Below are positions 41,188 to 54,800 of a stretch of 64,000 nt of DNA, one piece after another; position 1 is the first letter of the stretch, and each line of letters opens with the position of its first letter. The DNA comes from Homalodisca vitripennis (taxonomy: Eukaryota; Arthropoda; Insecta; Hemiptera; Cicadellidae): contig NC_060215.1 of assembly GCF_021130785.1 (NCBI RefSeq), forward strand, positions 119,312,501 to 119,376,500, read 5' to 3'. Under the pieces are notes generated by a model, which was not told the DNA's origin, searched no databases, and saw only the letters and a program-made list of their open reading frames with translations. The position numbers and the translations under genes were made by a program.

Positions 41188-44017
41188 TTAGTGAAGACTA
41201 TCCCAGCGACCCATCGCAAACTCGTCAACTGAGTAAAATGCTTTGGACACTAAGAAGTGTTTTAATCGAGATTTAAATTGTTTGTGGTTATTGACGCGTT
41301 TGATATCTTCAGGGAGCCTGTTGATTAGCCTCACACCAACCTGAGATGGCAAGCGTTCAAAAACAGTAGTTCTGTGCTGTGCCATACGAAAGTTGTCCCG
41401 GCCTCTAGTTCCGTATTGGTGTACGTCGCTACCCCGAAGTGAGACGCACTTGAATCGGCAGTATAGCACGACGTCGAGTATGTAGAGGCTAGGCAAAGTG
41501 AGTAATCCAAGCTCCCCGAATGCTAATTTACACGACTCTCTCTGATTTAATTTGTAAATGATTCTGACAGCTTTCTTTTGCATTCTAAACACTCTATTAA
41601 ATTTTTATCTAGAACAGCAACCCCACAATCTTAGACCATAAGCTAAATGTGGATGTATTAGGCCAAAGTAAGCTGTCTTCAGAATATCCAATGAACAGAA
41701 TTTTTCCAAATTGCGTAAGACATAAATGCCAGAAGCAACCTTTGAACAGACACTCTCAATGTGATCGTCCCATGTCAGCCCTCGATCAAGGTGCATCCCA
41801 AGAAACTTGGTGGATTCTTCTTCTTCTATTATGGTTTCATCCACCATCACAATTGGTCGGATTTCGTTTTCATGTTGCCGAAAACAGAAATTAATCACGC
41901 TTGTTTTAGAAAAATTTGTTTTCAAATTGATATTTAAAAAATGATCAATGCATGAGTTGAGTTCTTCAAAGGCTTTGATTTCAAGATCTGGTTTGGTTTT
42001 TGATCTAATGCAGAGAGTTGTATCGTCAGAATACTGAATCATCTTTCGATTATGGATTGATGAACTCAATCTGTTGACGTAGACGAGAAAAAGGACAGGC
42101 CCTAGAATCGATCCTTGTGGGACTCCATAAGGCATTTTAACTTTTTCTGAGAGGGTATTCGCGATCTGCACACACTGCTCTCTATCATTTAGGTATGACG
42201 AGAGCCATTTGTGAGGCAAACCACGAACACCGCTTGACCATAACTGGTGCAACAGTATTTCATGATGCACACAGTCAAAGGCCTTTGAGAGGTCGAGAAA
42301 TATGCTAAGCACATGTTCCCGCCTCTCCAAACCATCGACAACAGAATAAATGAGACTCGTGACAGCATCAATAGTCGATTTGTTTTTTCTAAATCCAAAT
42401 TGTTCATTACAAATAACTTCAAAGCGATTGAAGAAATCTTCTAATCGTCGAAGGAAGGCTTTTTCGAAAATTTTGCTGAGGACCGGAAGAATGGAAATTG
42501 GACGATAGTTACTTGCGACATAAGGATCGTCCTTTTTAAAAATTGGAATGACTTTTGCTGTCTTCAAAGTGGACGGGAAAACGCCTTGGGCGAACGACAG
42601 GTTAATCAATTTTGTGAGTGGTACTGAAATGTGCTTAAAGCAGCGCTTAAGTAATCACACAGACATCCCATTGATGTCACCAGACTTTTTCGACTTCAGC
42701 TCCCGCACCACACGGACCAACTCCGCCTCGCTCACAGGAGACAGGACCATGGATGAGACCGGTCCCATAAATGAGTCCTCTCGGGTGCTGTTCCCACTAA
42801 AACATGGGTCCGGCCCAGCAACCGTGGAGAAAAAGTTATTAAACTCACTTGCCACTTCAAGCGGATTTTTTGTTATTTTACCTTGTATTTTAAGGTTAGG
42901 TTTGAAATGTTTTAGGACTTGTGTTTGAGTTATATTTTTAATTATATTCCACGCACTTTTTGAAAAATTTTCAGAATTCATTAGTCTATTTTCGATTTCC
43001 CGAGCCTTAGCGGCTTTTATATCTTTGCGGTAATTTAGCTTGTATGCTCGAAAGAAATTTTTGAATTCTTCATTTGTCGATTCTATGTAAATTGAATGAT
43101 ACAATTTTAATGTTTTTCTTAATATGAGAATGTTTTGATTTATCCAAGTGTTGTGTTTTTTGTCTGATCGCTCTTTGAATGACTTATAAGGGCAAGTGAT
43201 GTTCAAATAAAAATTAAAACTGTCTGTAAACGCAGAAAACGCTTCCTCCGCATTATCAAAACTATCAATAAATAACCAGGATTCTTCTTGGAGAAATCTG
43301 TTCAGAATTTGGATATTATGAATTTTAAGATCTCTTCTTATATTTACCGAAAGAGGTTCGATCTTCGGACTGAGATTCCCGATCACGGCCTCCTGCGCGA
43401 AGTGGTCGGAGATAGCCGCGTCCAGAACGGAAACCGAAACGTCTAATACGTTTGTAATGACGTTGTCGATGGCCGTACTCGATGTAGCACTCACTCGTGT
43501 TGGCGTGTTCACTGACCAAACTAAGCCGAAAGAGGTGAGAATATCGCGTAACCGATGGGTCAGGGGGTTGGTGTGGTCCAAAACATCGATGTTAAAGTCA
43601 CCTGAAATGATAAACTTCAACGAATTAGAACAGAGAAAATTTAGAAGGGATTCAAATTTTTCAAAAAAAAATTATTGAGCAATCATTTGGGGATCTGTAT
43701 AAGCCAATGATTGTAATTTTTCCTACGGAATTTAGATTGACTTTTATACCTCCCACTTCAAAGTCTAGATCACAACTGTAATCAACCTTGAAGGGTTGGA
43801 ATATCAGTCTTTTCTTAACGAAAATTGCCACACCTCCGCCTTTGCAATGTTTTCGGTGAAATATTGCTGCCAATTGAAAATTGTCAATTTTAAACACAAT
43901 ATCCGCTTCAGGTGAGAAGCTATGATGAGTGACTATGAAAACGTCCGGATGGAGCTCCCCAGCCATGAGCGATAGCTCATCAACTTTATTAGAAGCTGTT
44001 TGTGCGTTTTGGTGCAC
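41188..44017 (-). pseudogene. CR1-A ORF2: endonuclease + reverse transcriptase
   Basis: Endonuclease: PDVFIVTHHSFSPEAD, GGGVAIFVKK, IIGLYRSPND, SGDFNIDVLDH, STAIDNVITNV and AISDHFAQE. The position of the catalytic Glu (family: SEHWL or TEHWL) reads THHSF. An extra T in the T-run of about 43,664-43,672 shifts the frame. RT: AKVIPIFKKDDPYVASNYRP, EQFGFRKNKSTIDAV, LDLSKAFDCVHH, YGVPQGSILGPVLF and YSDD at 42,033-42,022. The C-terminus has HPHLAYGLRLWG, MQKKAVRIIYKLNQRESC and YGTRGRDNFRMAQH. In-frame stops lie at 42,657-42,655 (TGA) and about 41,607-41,605 (TAA). The frame is open a little upstream of 44,017, so the true start is not fixed. Confidence 0.87.
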
Positions 44018-44107
44018 AACAGAAAATTTTGATTGTGAAAACGGAATTTTGTTTTTGTTTAAAATTTAGGTTATTCTTTTGTACATCCGATGCTGATATC
44101 CTTGATT

Positions 44108-45302
44108 TTAAGTCACATTTGATGTCACTAGAATTAAAGATTTTTTTTGGTTGTAGCCACTTTTGTTGTTGTTGAGCTTCACTACGTCCGCAAACGTCTC
44201 AAAGGTCAGCGTCGGAGGCTCCACTGCAGCCGGTGTCTTACAGGCAACTGACTTCTTCGACAGGTGGTCAGTCCGGGGCAGTGACAGTCTATAGGACTTG
44301 AGAGGAGGCGGACGCGATGTAACAGCACGGCAGAACCTTCCCATACACTCCACCAGCAGCTCGGCCAGCAGGCGCTTACACTGAGGCTTTAGATGCATCC
44401 CATGGTTCGTGAATGCACCCCTTCCGATACGGTTGAAATCCACCACCTCCACTCCACTCTGCCTCACGCAGAGCTCCTCTATGTAGGCGTTAATTAAGGA
44501 TGTCTCCCTGTTGATCGGATGTTGGGCGGGTAAGTCGTGTCGGTGAGGCAGAGTGGATACCACTACCTTAGCTGTCCTCAATTTGGAAGTGATGCAGCGC
44601 TCCAGATGTGTGTAGATGTTGCTCTGCTGACCGATGGCGACATCGTTCGTGCCTGCAATAATCACATAGCAGCTGTCTGGCGGAAGAGGACTGTCAGAAG
44701 TGACACTCAGCAGCCCAGCCCCGGGTCTGCAGACACCCTTCACTTTCGTGTCAGCAGTCACCATACAGCGGACGAGGTCGACAACATCACGGCTGTGGCT
44801 ATCCCCGGCGATGTGGATGCTACGAAAAGGGAGAGATCTTATTTGATTGGGGACCGGCTGTCTAACTTGTTTGGTCCTCCGTTTTGCTCTAGACTTCCTT
44901 CTCCTTCCCATAGGCTTGCGAACCTCTTGCTTTACATTCTCCATTACGCTGTTCAGCACAGTAAAGCTGTTTGTCGTCTCAAGTGGTAGTGGGCTCCTTT
45001 TTCCCGCGTTTAACCGTCCATTCGACTTCCCCACCTCCCACACCACACTCGCGACTAGCCATAGATTCTTTTAGGCACTTCAGTTCGGCCTCTAGCACCT
45101 CCACTGTGGTCCTCAGACTGCTCACTAGCTCTCTAGCTTCGACACACAGTTCGTCCGTACAGGCTACCGGTAATTCACATTTAATTCCGCATTCAGGTCT
45201 GGACACCCGGGTAGTCACGAAACGCCGCGGTGAGTTGGCGACAAATATCTGGTAGGTATATTGTAGCAGGCGCTTGTCATTGTTACAGTACATGTATAGC
45301 AA
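44108..45302 (-). pseudogene. CR1-A ORF1: coiled coil + SGNH/GDSL esterase domain, one frameshift
   Basis: The first frame (45,302-44,979) gives a short coiled coil (ARELVSSLRTTVEVLEAELK) after a cysteine-containing N-terminus. A frameshift near 44,990 leads to the second frame. There a basic stretch (GRRRKSRAKRRTKQV) precedes an SGNH hydrolase fold: block I IHIAGDSHSRDV (GDSH at residues 81-84 of this frame), block III IIAGTNDVA (132-135) and block V NHGMHLKPQCKRLLAELL (215-219 with the catalytic His). Esterase domains of this kind are documented in ORF1 of CR1-like elements; the substrate is unknown. ORF1 ends 90 bp before the ORF2 frame. Confidence 0.83.
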
Positions 45303-45310
45303 AAGTCAAT

Positions 45311-46329
45311 TCGAGGTGACAGCTAAAATTGTTAACATTCTTACTACATCAGAATAAAACTCAAACATACAATTCAGCAATTATTCATCCATTTGCCAAT
45401 TTTCCATCTACAGCGACAAATTCAATCTCCTGATTGGTTAATTTCCCCTGGCAAATTCCAAAAACTCGGTATCGTTATAAAATGCTTTTGAAGTTATAAA
45501 GCGTTAACAAAAATTATACCTCTATAGAAGAGCTACGAACTAGTAACTTATTGATGAAATGCTATTTCATGTTAACTTACTAACACCAACAGACATGTTG
45601 AAGTTGAGAACTAAATATCAACTTAATTTTATATATATATCCACATTTTGCAATACGACTTTGTATCAAAAGTGGTTGTTAGGTTTAATTAACTTGAATT
45701 TCCATTTATACACGAGGGGTTAATTGGAGACGATTGTGTCGCTGATCATAAGATTGTACATGTTACTATTAAAGGTATATAAAGGTATTTAAAATGTCTT
45801 ATGTCTATAACTGATTCGAGCTTTATCCCTGTCAGAAACTAAGATAGGTTCCCCTATCATCGTTAAGGCAAGTAGAACTGGAATGTCTGAAACTGTTCAA
45901 TGGAATAGTTTCAATCACTGACTAAAGAAAAATATCATTGAATGGTTAAATATTGATTAACTATAAATGTTAGCCCGACATGTTTGATGATAAATACTTA
46001 TTGCACTATATCTTTTTAGCACTGAAGAGCCTTATCAAGTGTCGATTTCTCAGAATAGTTTTACGTGATCTCCAAGTGTATAATAATGAAAAAGATAGCA
46101 AGATTAATAGCGAGATTTCCCTGAACATGTTTTAAATAAGTTATGGTCATAGGTGTCTTGCATCGGCAGCACTGGTGGTGATGGGACCGATTAAGAACAG
46201 ATCGGTAGATAGGAAATGCTCAGCAGAATATAGTTCACCAAGAACTCTTCTAATTGTTCCACGTCCTTAATGCAAGTAATTGGATGTGAATTAACTGTAA
46301 AAGTCAATAAAAAAGCTAAACGAAAATAT
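45311..46329. other. Intergenic sequence; trace of palindromic repeat near 45.65 kb
   Basis: No gene. At 45,650-45,725 a weak resemblance to the MITE outer end (GTTTAATTAACTTGAATTT) is visible. The rest holds nothing I can name. Confidence 0.4.
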
Positions 46330-47040
46330 AAAATACTACAAATGAAGGCTTCGGCAGTCGCCTTTACTCGAGGTTTGTCGTATCTTATGGAGATGCACTA
46401 AAGACAAGTATTAAGGTATTTGCGTCCAGCATAAAGCTGTCAGCATGTCAGATCACCACAGTGAATCATCATTCAGTTGTAGCAATTGAAAATTGAAGAG
46501 GTACGCAACCGATTAAATAGTGGAACGGCCTTCTCAATAATAGTTTTATCCCTTTGGTTTCCACGCGTGTCCATTATGATCAAAAGTATGTACTTTAGAT
46601 AATTCTACTGGGAAAAACTAAGTTCCTTGTTCATTTATCAGATAAATAAGAATATACTGCAGGGTTAATGGAATTATCTCGTCCTACTGGACTTAATGTG
46701 ATAGGCGGACGACATCCACTCATTGGCCCAAAGTAAACTCTCGTCGAGTGCCTCTTAATCTTCTAACACATTCGCAGAACAACAGTCAACATGTTCTGAT
46801 CACAACATTTTTTAACTGGCAATCACTTTGCTTGGCAAGGTTTTTACTGCAGTGGTCAAATATTGTCTGGTGCTTCACTCTGTGTTCAAGCCTCCTGGCT
46901 AGAGTTTAGAAAAAACATCGTCAGCATTGAAGAATTACAGATTCTCGTTCAAAGAAACGAGACAAGCAAACACCGCCAGGACAAATTGAGAAGTGAACTG
47001 TATCCACAGGACTAAGTAACTCTTGTCTTTCATCCGGTCC
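46330..47040 (+). pseudogene. Possible Ty3/gypsy integrase remnant
   Basis: The stretch precedes the second copy of the LTR-like repeat, where an integrase would be expected. Near 46,935-47,040 a decayed reading (ETRQANTART, then VTLVFHPVPEHT) resembles the end of gypsy integrases (a ...QKRQYD... helix followed by GDLVWLHTPVVP). The N-terminal zinc finger and DDE motifs could not be found. The call rests mainly on position. Confidence 0.25.
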
Positions 47041-47055
47041 CTGAGCACACAAATC

Positions 47056-47057
<2 letters not shown>

Positions 47058-47103
<46 letters not shown>
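47058..47103. repeat. (TA)n microsatellite
   Basis: Pure TA dinucleotides immediately before the LTR-like repeat. Confidence 0.95.
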
Positions 47104-47107
<4 letters not shown>

Positions 47108-47352
47108 AGTTAGAATATGACGACATTTAGGTTGTATCGTTTGACTAAATTCAATTACAGAGAGATAAGTGTTTTAGATGGATATATTGCACGGTTTCAA
47201 AACCGTTCTATATTAAATGTAGTTCAGTTATGGTTGAAATCAATATCTTAGAACAGTAATATTCATAGAGATCTAAATCAACGATCTCTGCCAAGAACAT
47301 ACATCTCTTTACGATACATAGATTTTAGCACGAACTGAAAAGGGATTTACAT
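47104..47352 (+). repeat. LTR-like repeat, copy 2
   Basis: Reverse-complement counterpart of 234-448. The match begins at TTAAGTTAGAATATGACGAC and ends at AAAAGGGATTTACA. An extra segment of about 20 bp (TTAGAACAGTAATATTCAT) interrupts it near 47,250, and another near 47,300. It probably belongs to the same gypsy family as the RNase H remnant at 0.45-0.95 kb. Confidence 0.5.
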
Positions 47353-49834
47353 TCACTATAAATTCATAGTAATAAGTACTATAAATGCAAAGTAACTACA
47401 CGTACAGTAATACTTACTGAACAAGTGGGTATGAATTTCTGGTCAAGGTTTTGTGGTGGAAAACGAGAATGTTTTATCCAGCATTAAGGTGAAACATTCA
47501 ATAGCAATGCCTTACAGCAATACCTCAATGCAACCTTTATAATACAAAGAGCTTAACATAAAGACAAGTTCATCTAAGAGCTTACCATTACGTGACCTGC
47601 TTTGAGAGAAATAGTCTCCTTGCAGAATGCGGGTTCCTGTTTCACTCTGTCAAAGATCTTTTTCTTCTTTAGGCCTACATCAAAATGGTTTATCCTGTTT
47701 AGCCACAGAATGCATAACTAAATAATAAGTAAATGTTTGGTATACAAAATTAAAACTCTTTTATTTATTTATTTTTTTTATTTTTGCCTTAAAAGAATAT
47801 TAACCATTTCCAATTAACATCATTGTTGTTTAAACTTCAATAATAGAGAATGTAAGGTTCGTTTTAATCAGTTATTTTGTATGTCTTTTACTTTATATCC
47901 ATAATTTAAAGATTTGTATTAAATTGTCTTGTAATAATAGCAAGTCTTATTTCATAAATTATGCATTTACGGTTTAATATTAATTTTAATACAATAATGT
48001 AAAACAATAGTCGAAAAGCAAAAATCAGTAAGACGGTGAATATCTCATCAGCGACAAGTAACGATGATTAAAGGATTATATTTTTATAAACACATATAGT
48101 TGGAAATAATAATGATGGTTAACGTAGTGAACCTGAAACATTGTGGATCATTAGCAGTAAGTAACATGAATGATGTACACACACAAAGTACATTCGTTGA
48201 TATACTAATTGAAATAAAACTGCCAAGATATGTACTGAGAAATATCACTGCACATGTGACAGTTATTGGCCTAGAAATGTGGACAGTCTGTTCATTCAGT
48301 CATACAAATATGTGTGTATTATTTCAAATATGAATATTGGTAACATTTTTTTTTTAATACAACTTACGAATTATCAGATTTGTTCAGTAATATGAAAAAT
48401 AAATACACTGTAAGACACCAAACGACTGTTTTTGAAGTTTCAAACCAAGCAAATAAATAATGTTGAGAAAATTATAGATTTTATTTAGCAATTTAATTTT
48501 TAGTAGAATAAATAATGAGTAAACATTGGCAACAGTAATAATAAAGAAAGCGAAAATTCAAAATACGTATTTAATTCAATGATTATTTGGCATTCTTAAA
48601 ATGTAGCTCTTAGAAACGGTTTTGTTTCTGTTGATCTAAAAATCAGTGTGACCCAACCAATCCCTATTAATCAAAGACTTTCAAATTAAAGAAAACTAAA
48701 AGTACAAAGCTACAGAATTGTAGACGACTGCTGTGCCTATACTACCTATATCGCTCTCACTAAGCTTGCTCTCCTTCAGTAAATGTATGATTCTAAATAT
48801 TAAACGTTATTATTGATAGTATGATATATTTGTATTTTTAGCAAAACCAGCCATTAAAAAAAACTTTACATTTGTAACATTGATTTGAATGTAAATAAAC
48901 CTTTAAACATTGCAGTCAAAACCTGAATTTAAACAATTAATAAGTACTACTCGTATGATATAAGAATGAGTTACTTTTCGATTAAATTAATTAGTCTATA
49001 TAATAATCATTAATTCATTAGATACTGTATATATTGGTATAAGACATGTACCATTTACTAACTGATACCTATGTTAGATTTATTGTCTAATTCAATGTGA
49101 TTCTATAGATCGTGGAATATTGACAACATCAATGCATAATCATGATTTTATGCAGGTGCATATTATATATTTGAATAGTTTTATTTTATCTCACGAATGC
49201 AATTCTTATTCCAGAATATGTTTTATTCTCTCACAATACAATAATATGGCTTACTATAAATAATAATTAAACAAACTTTAACAAAAATCAAAGAAAGGAT
49301 CAATATTTCTATAAAAAGGCATTTTAAAAGACAGAAAAATAAAATCTTTTAAGATCACTAGAATACAGTGTGTAGTTATAACAGTAATAATTCTCTACCT
49401 GTTTCCTTTGCAAATGAACAAATTCCATAAACACCATTACTTTTAAACTTTATTGTCTGCTAAATATTATACTACATTTTACAATCGATTTTTTCGTGTT
49501 AAAATGTTTCATTTATATTTAAATATTTCTATATTATATTTACGAAAATAATATTCACTCTTATTTAAAAGTATTATAACGTGTTGTACTTACCGAAACC
49601 AGTATCTTTTCTTTAAACCCGTAATACATTAATTTTAAAATTTATGTACATACCTTAGAGTGAAAGTGTAATTTAAATAGACTAACAAGTTTTTTGCTAA
49701 AATTAAAATAATTAATTGTTTTAGTTAAAACATTTTTGATACCATGTTTACCCATTCGTACAACGTTGAAAAGTAGTAATACCGTGCTAAAATAAAAAAA
49801 AAATTACAATGATATCTAATTTTTCCGAAACTTA

Positions 49835-49837
<3 letters not shown>
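47353..49837. other. AT-rich intergenic sequence
   Basis: A 77-codon frame at 48,100-48,333 has no recognised domain. No RNA gene or shared repeat was seen. Confidence 0.5.

Positions 49838-49880
<43 letters not shown>
49838..49880. repeat. (AT)n microsatellite
   Basis: Uninterrupted AT dinucleotides. Confidence 0.95.
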
Positions 49881-49887
<7 letters not shown>

Positions 49888-51304
49888 CCGAGAACCTGTT
49901 ATAATCAAAAAATGAACTATCTTTACTGCAGTATAATGAATGGTTGGATTCTTCTGTAATGGGAAAGTCCATTCGCGACACAATATCTTCTGTCAAAAAA
50001 GCGTGGTAGTGTTTAAATTCACTTGGTTTCCTGTATTACTGGCCATTCATCTACTTCATGGCTGACACCGTTATGTGTGCTGACAGGAGGGAATTCTGTA
50101 TGTCTGTTTGATGCATGCTATTTAAGTGAGATTATTGGGCAACATATACTTTTTCAACAGAATTTATGTGAGAAATGTAATTAAAAAAGAAAAAATATGA
50201 AATAGATAATATACCGTTTTAAAGTATTGCCTTCATGTATTACTATGTGTGTATTGGGTGCTACCAAGGTGCTTTCGTATTTAGATAGTGTACAGATTTA
50301 TTTTTCTTGCTCCTGAATTCCTATTGAATGACACAGAGCCGCGCACTGTGACGTCTGTTCTTTGTATCACACAAAAAACACATTAAACTATACAGCCACA
50401 ATTACACTATTATATTTAACAAAAATACAATTAATTAAAAAAATATCAAAACTATTTTAACAATAATATAGTTTTAAAGTTTATTGTTCTAAATAAAAAT
50501 AATTAAAAATAATTACAAAGTACATAAAGAAAACAACCATCTTTTTACCTTAGTGCTAAAAGTTCTTAGACCTACTGATTCTTTTATTGGCAATGGTAGT
50601 TTATTTAAAAAAATAAATCTTATTAATATAAGATTTATAATATGAGAAATATTTTTATTGTAGCCATATACAGTGTATAGAGTTTTACAAATACTTTTAA
50701 GGTTTTCGGACGAACCAGTGTTAACAAGACCAATTCAGTCATGGTAATTTGAGTCTTTTGTGGCTTAACGTAAATTTTATATCAGCTGAGAGGGACCTTT
50801 CATAAAATAATTTTTATACATCAAAATATACCGTTTTGAGTATTTCCTTTTGGGTAAAACATAGTTAAATTACAGTTTGAACTTTGGATCTGTAAAAGTA
50901 AGAGGTTATGACATAAGTGGCACGAAGAGATTTTCATTAAGTTTTTGTTCAGTTTAATTTAGCGTATTTTATAATAGAGAAAAGTAAATTTATTTTTAAT
51001 TAAATTAGGAATGTTATTTTCTTTGAGTTTTATAAGAAGAGACTTAAATTTTTATTCGATATTATTTTTTAAACATAAAGTTTAATTTAATCTATTTTAT
51101 TTGAAAAAAGAAAACCTTTTCTTGAGAAAACTTGTGCAACAAAAGGGTTTGTGTAATCGTTTAGCAATCGATTTTAAATATATAAAAAGTTCAGGGATTG
51201 TTCTTCGAAATCCATTTTAATTTAAAATTAATAATTTTTAAAGGCATTAAAAAATTAATCTCTTGTCTATCTACCATAATAAATATAACTAATTAGATTT
51301 TAAT
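49881..51304. other. AT-rich intergenic sequence; may include decayed CR1 3' end
   Basis: Between about 50.5 and 51.3 kb one would expect the C-terminal region of the CR1-A fragment that follows, but decay prevents alignment. Nothing else is recognised. Confidence 0.4.
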
Positions 51305-51880
51305 AACTTGCGGATCTCTCTACAACTCTGTCAGGGTGCTTCCTCAATTACTTAGATTGGTTCGTTTTCTTCTCCGCCATCATAATCGGTGGGTATTTTT
51401 CTTTTTGTTGACAGAAACTAAATGTGATCGCGTTCGTTTTGATAAAATGTTTTTCAAATTGATATTTTTAGAAGGTAAATTACATGAATTCAGTTTAACG
51501 TAGACTTTGATCTCTAGATTTAGTTTTTGATTTGATACAAAGAGCCATGTTATCAGCAAATTGATTCATCTTACTGGGGGACACAATATAGTCTTTTTAG
51601 TTAGTTTGACACGGTGTTGACTGCTCTCTGCCGCTGGAAAGGATGATGGAAGCCATTTATATGGTAAAACGTAATACCTCAAATACCATTTATCTGTAAA
51701 TTATGCAACATTGACGTTTGATGCAAGCAGGTGAATGCTTTTGAAAGTTCAATAAATATGGTAAGCACCTGTTCTTGCCACTCCAAGCCATTAAAATCAC
51801 AATCACAGATATGTAACATTTTCAACAGTCTATTTTCTTTTCCTGAATCAGAAATACTCAGGACTAAGAATTTATTTCAA
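51305..51880 (-). pseudogene. CR1-A family RT fragment (old)
   Basis: Nucleotide-level homology to 41,770-42,440 on the same strand. Examples: TTTTCAAATTGATATTTTTA near 51,472 against TTTTCAAATTGATATTTAAA; CTGCTCTCTGCC near 51,620 against CTGCTCTCTATC; and TTGAAAGTTCAATAAATATG near 51,740 against TTTGAGAGGTCGAGAAATATG. A segment matching about 42,060-42,165, which holds the PQGSILGP region, is missing near 51,605. No frame is open across it. It is more diverged from CR1-A than the 1.24-kb copy. Confidence 0.75.
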
Positions 51881-54800
51881 CCTACATTTTTATTTCCTCA
51901 AGTATTTCCTTATTTCTTTGGAATGAGTTGTAGTAAATCATGTAATATATCTCATAATAATAAAATATCTTAATTTCTAAAACAAAATAGTATATATCCA
52001 GCAAACTATTATTTTCCAATATCATTAAATATTTGAACCAGTAAATCGTTATATTAACAATATTAATGCTATACAAAATATGCCCAATGCATATGTAAAG
52101 ACAAACTTTGCTTTCTCTCACCTGTACCCTTTAAACATCATAACCGTATCAAAAAGCCCTGTAAAAAATGTAAAATATAAAAAGTTATAAATGTTCTCCC
52201 TTCTTAAGTAGAAGCAATTATATCGTAAGTACATATGATTTTGTGTCTGAGTAACCTATGAATTTATTGGACGTTACTGTATGAACTTTTCATTTTATAT
52301 ATTATATGTCAAATAGCTATGTAAATTATTGTACGGAAAATCAATTTATACTTAAAGTATAATACAAACTACTCATACTATAGGGTCGTGCAAGATAATA
52401 GTAATCTTCAGATATTAATAAGCCCCTAACAAAAATAAAAAAATCATATGCATTTGAAAGATCAATTTTAAAGTGGTTGATCAAAACCGTACTTATGAAT
52501 TTGTATACAATTAATACATACAGGCTATAACGCTTGCTGCCTATTTGTAGAGCCTCAAGCGTCAAACGTTATGTTTGAACTAAATCTTAATATAAAACAT
52601 TTTTCGAACGCTATAATAACCTCTAAAATTGTTTCATGTATATTTTAGGCTTTTAGTATAATTATTTAAAAGCGTATGTTAAATCCATCAAGAACTTTTA
52701 GTCTAAAAATTATATTACTGATGTAGAATATAATAATAATAATAATGGAACATGTAGTTATTTTTTTCAAACACAAATATTTGTATAATATAAAAATATT
52801 TATAATTAGTAGGCATACTTAAAACACTTATATGATTTATTAGAGTATACCTCTTTTAGCTCATTTGATAGTTACAATATGTAAAAAATTATATTAAATA
52901 ACATTTCGTGCATTTTTATCACGTTTTGTTATTTAACATATGTTGACTCAATGTTACACTTTTTTAAATACATGATTTAATACCACATAAGTATCTTTTT
53001 ATATATAATACATATAAAGTGTATATTTACATCAAATGTATGACTATGTCCATCTATTTAAAATCATTAAGGATATAAATCAAAACATGAATGTTTTTCT
53101 GTTAAATAACAAAGCAACAATTCTATGTTCCTTTATACGAAGAGCCATAACATATTCATTAGCCAGGAATAAACATTCGCCATCTGGTAATAAATAAGGA
53201 TATTTGGGGTCCCAAAACTGGCCGTCTGTTATCTGTTAATGATAGCAATGAAAAATAGTTCCATTCAAATCTTTACTAACTGTGCATGTTCAATTATTTA
53301 TTGTTATAAAAATATCTATCCATACCTAGATTTTCATGAAAATACCTGTTATCTAATATACCACTTACTACCACATCATTTCGGATATATTTATTAACAC
53401 TTTGCAGCAATCTTAACGACTTTACAAAATGATCTTTTTGCATATGAAGCTATACGATTATGCGTTGCCTGTTATAAAATTTTCTAAAAGAATTTAATGA
53501 ATATAAATTTTTTATTTACCTTCAATTTTCGTAAAACAAATATGTTAAATAAAATTTCGTTCAATAAAATGTTAAATTTAATCGTTTAATACTTATGTAG
53601 CATGGCCAACGAATTAAAAATACGAAGAGAGAGATTAATTTTAAATTCCGAATAACAAGAAAACCTTTTAAGTTTGGTGCAGGCGACGAAAACTGTTTAA
53701 AATCACTGGGAAATACATTTTGTACTCACCTATAATTTCTGGCGGAAATTGAGACACACATGGAACGTATTTACATAGATGCGAACACTCTTACAACAGA
53801 AAATCGTTTAAATTAATATGCCCTCTATAACGAATGAATTAATTACCGAACTAAATTAATGCCCCAGCAGGTTTCTAAAGAAATAGCCAGCTCTCCTGAT
53901 TTGAACCAACCAAAACCAAAATGACTAAATTATGAAATTAATAAATAACTTTGTCAAATTTGTAACAAGACCTAAACGCTACAACAAATCCACAATAGCT
54001 TTTTTGCTTACTTATGCGTACTATGAAAAAATCTTGATTTTATAAAGTTTATTTTGTTCGCTGTAAATATTTGATTATTTTTATTGGGCTTCCTTCGATG
54101 TGACATAACTCTTTAAGTGATTAAGATTTTCAATTTTACTTACATTAAAACTATAAATATTGTGTTCAACTATCTCGTACATTCTGTACAACTAATATGA
54201 AATGTAAGTTAATAACAGTAAGTGAAGACAATGGTTTAACCTGTATTGATTGACGTCACCTGACCGCCCATCGTTAATTGACCTCTGCACTCCCATACTC
54301 CGCCTTACACTGTCTTAATAGTGAATAGAGAAACGTAGAAACTACGGTCAGTACAGTTCATGGTCAGTACAGGCAAGCTTTCTGATCTCTGATATCTATT
54401 TCTGCTCAGTGCTTATTGCTTTATTAATTAGCGTACTGCTTTCCATTTGAAGAAAAGTTTCTCTTTCACTGCTAATAACTTAAAGTTATGTTTTATATTC
54501 AGAAATCTCAAACCATCGCATATTTAACATTATCTTCACAAATAAACAAGTTTGTTTTGTTCTATCTCTTTTGTTTAGCTTTAAAAAAATGTGTTGGGAA
54601 TCCTGATTACTTTATTTCATAAAATGTTTTGCCTGTTTATATTACAAGATATCTGACCACTATCTCACCATTTCTAATAAATACTTACCGCAATGACTGG
54701 CTATTTTAAATGTCTGTCATATAAATTTTTAGAACGATTTTAGTTCAGCGTTCTATTACTTAATTAAAAGGAATGTTTTATTTGTTCACTTTTATATCAG

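Larger units (their letters stand above)
40936..45310 (-). mobile_element. CR1-type non-LTR retrotransposon with esterase ORF1 (CR1-A), near complete
   Basis: On the minus strand: ORF1 (45,302-44,108), ORF2 (44,017-41,188), a 3' UTR of about 230 bp, and a tail ending CCTGCAATAAAGAATATT followed by (ATT)n at about 40,946-40,960. It is the best-preserved CR1 in the window; ORF2 needs only one frame correction and two stop codons to be read through. Older relatives of the same family are at 1.24-1.75, 6.06-6.43 and 51.3-51.9 kb. Confidence 0.88.

Noticed and set aside
41649..42928. Plus-strand frames over CR1-A ORF2
   Set aside because: Antisense shadows of the RT frame.
44537..45255. Plus-strand frames over CR1-A ORF1
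   Set aside because: Antisense to the esterase ORF1, which has clear motifs.
48100..48333. 77-codon frame as a small gene
   Set aside because: No domain, no promoter or splice context, and AT-rich composition as in the surrounding non-coding DNA.
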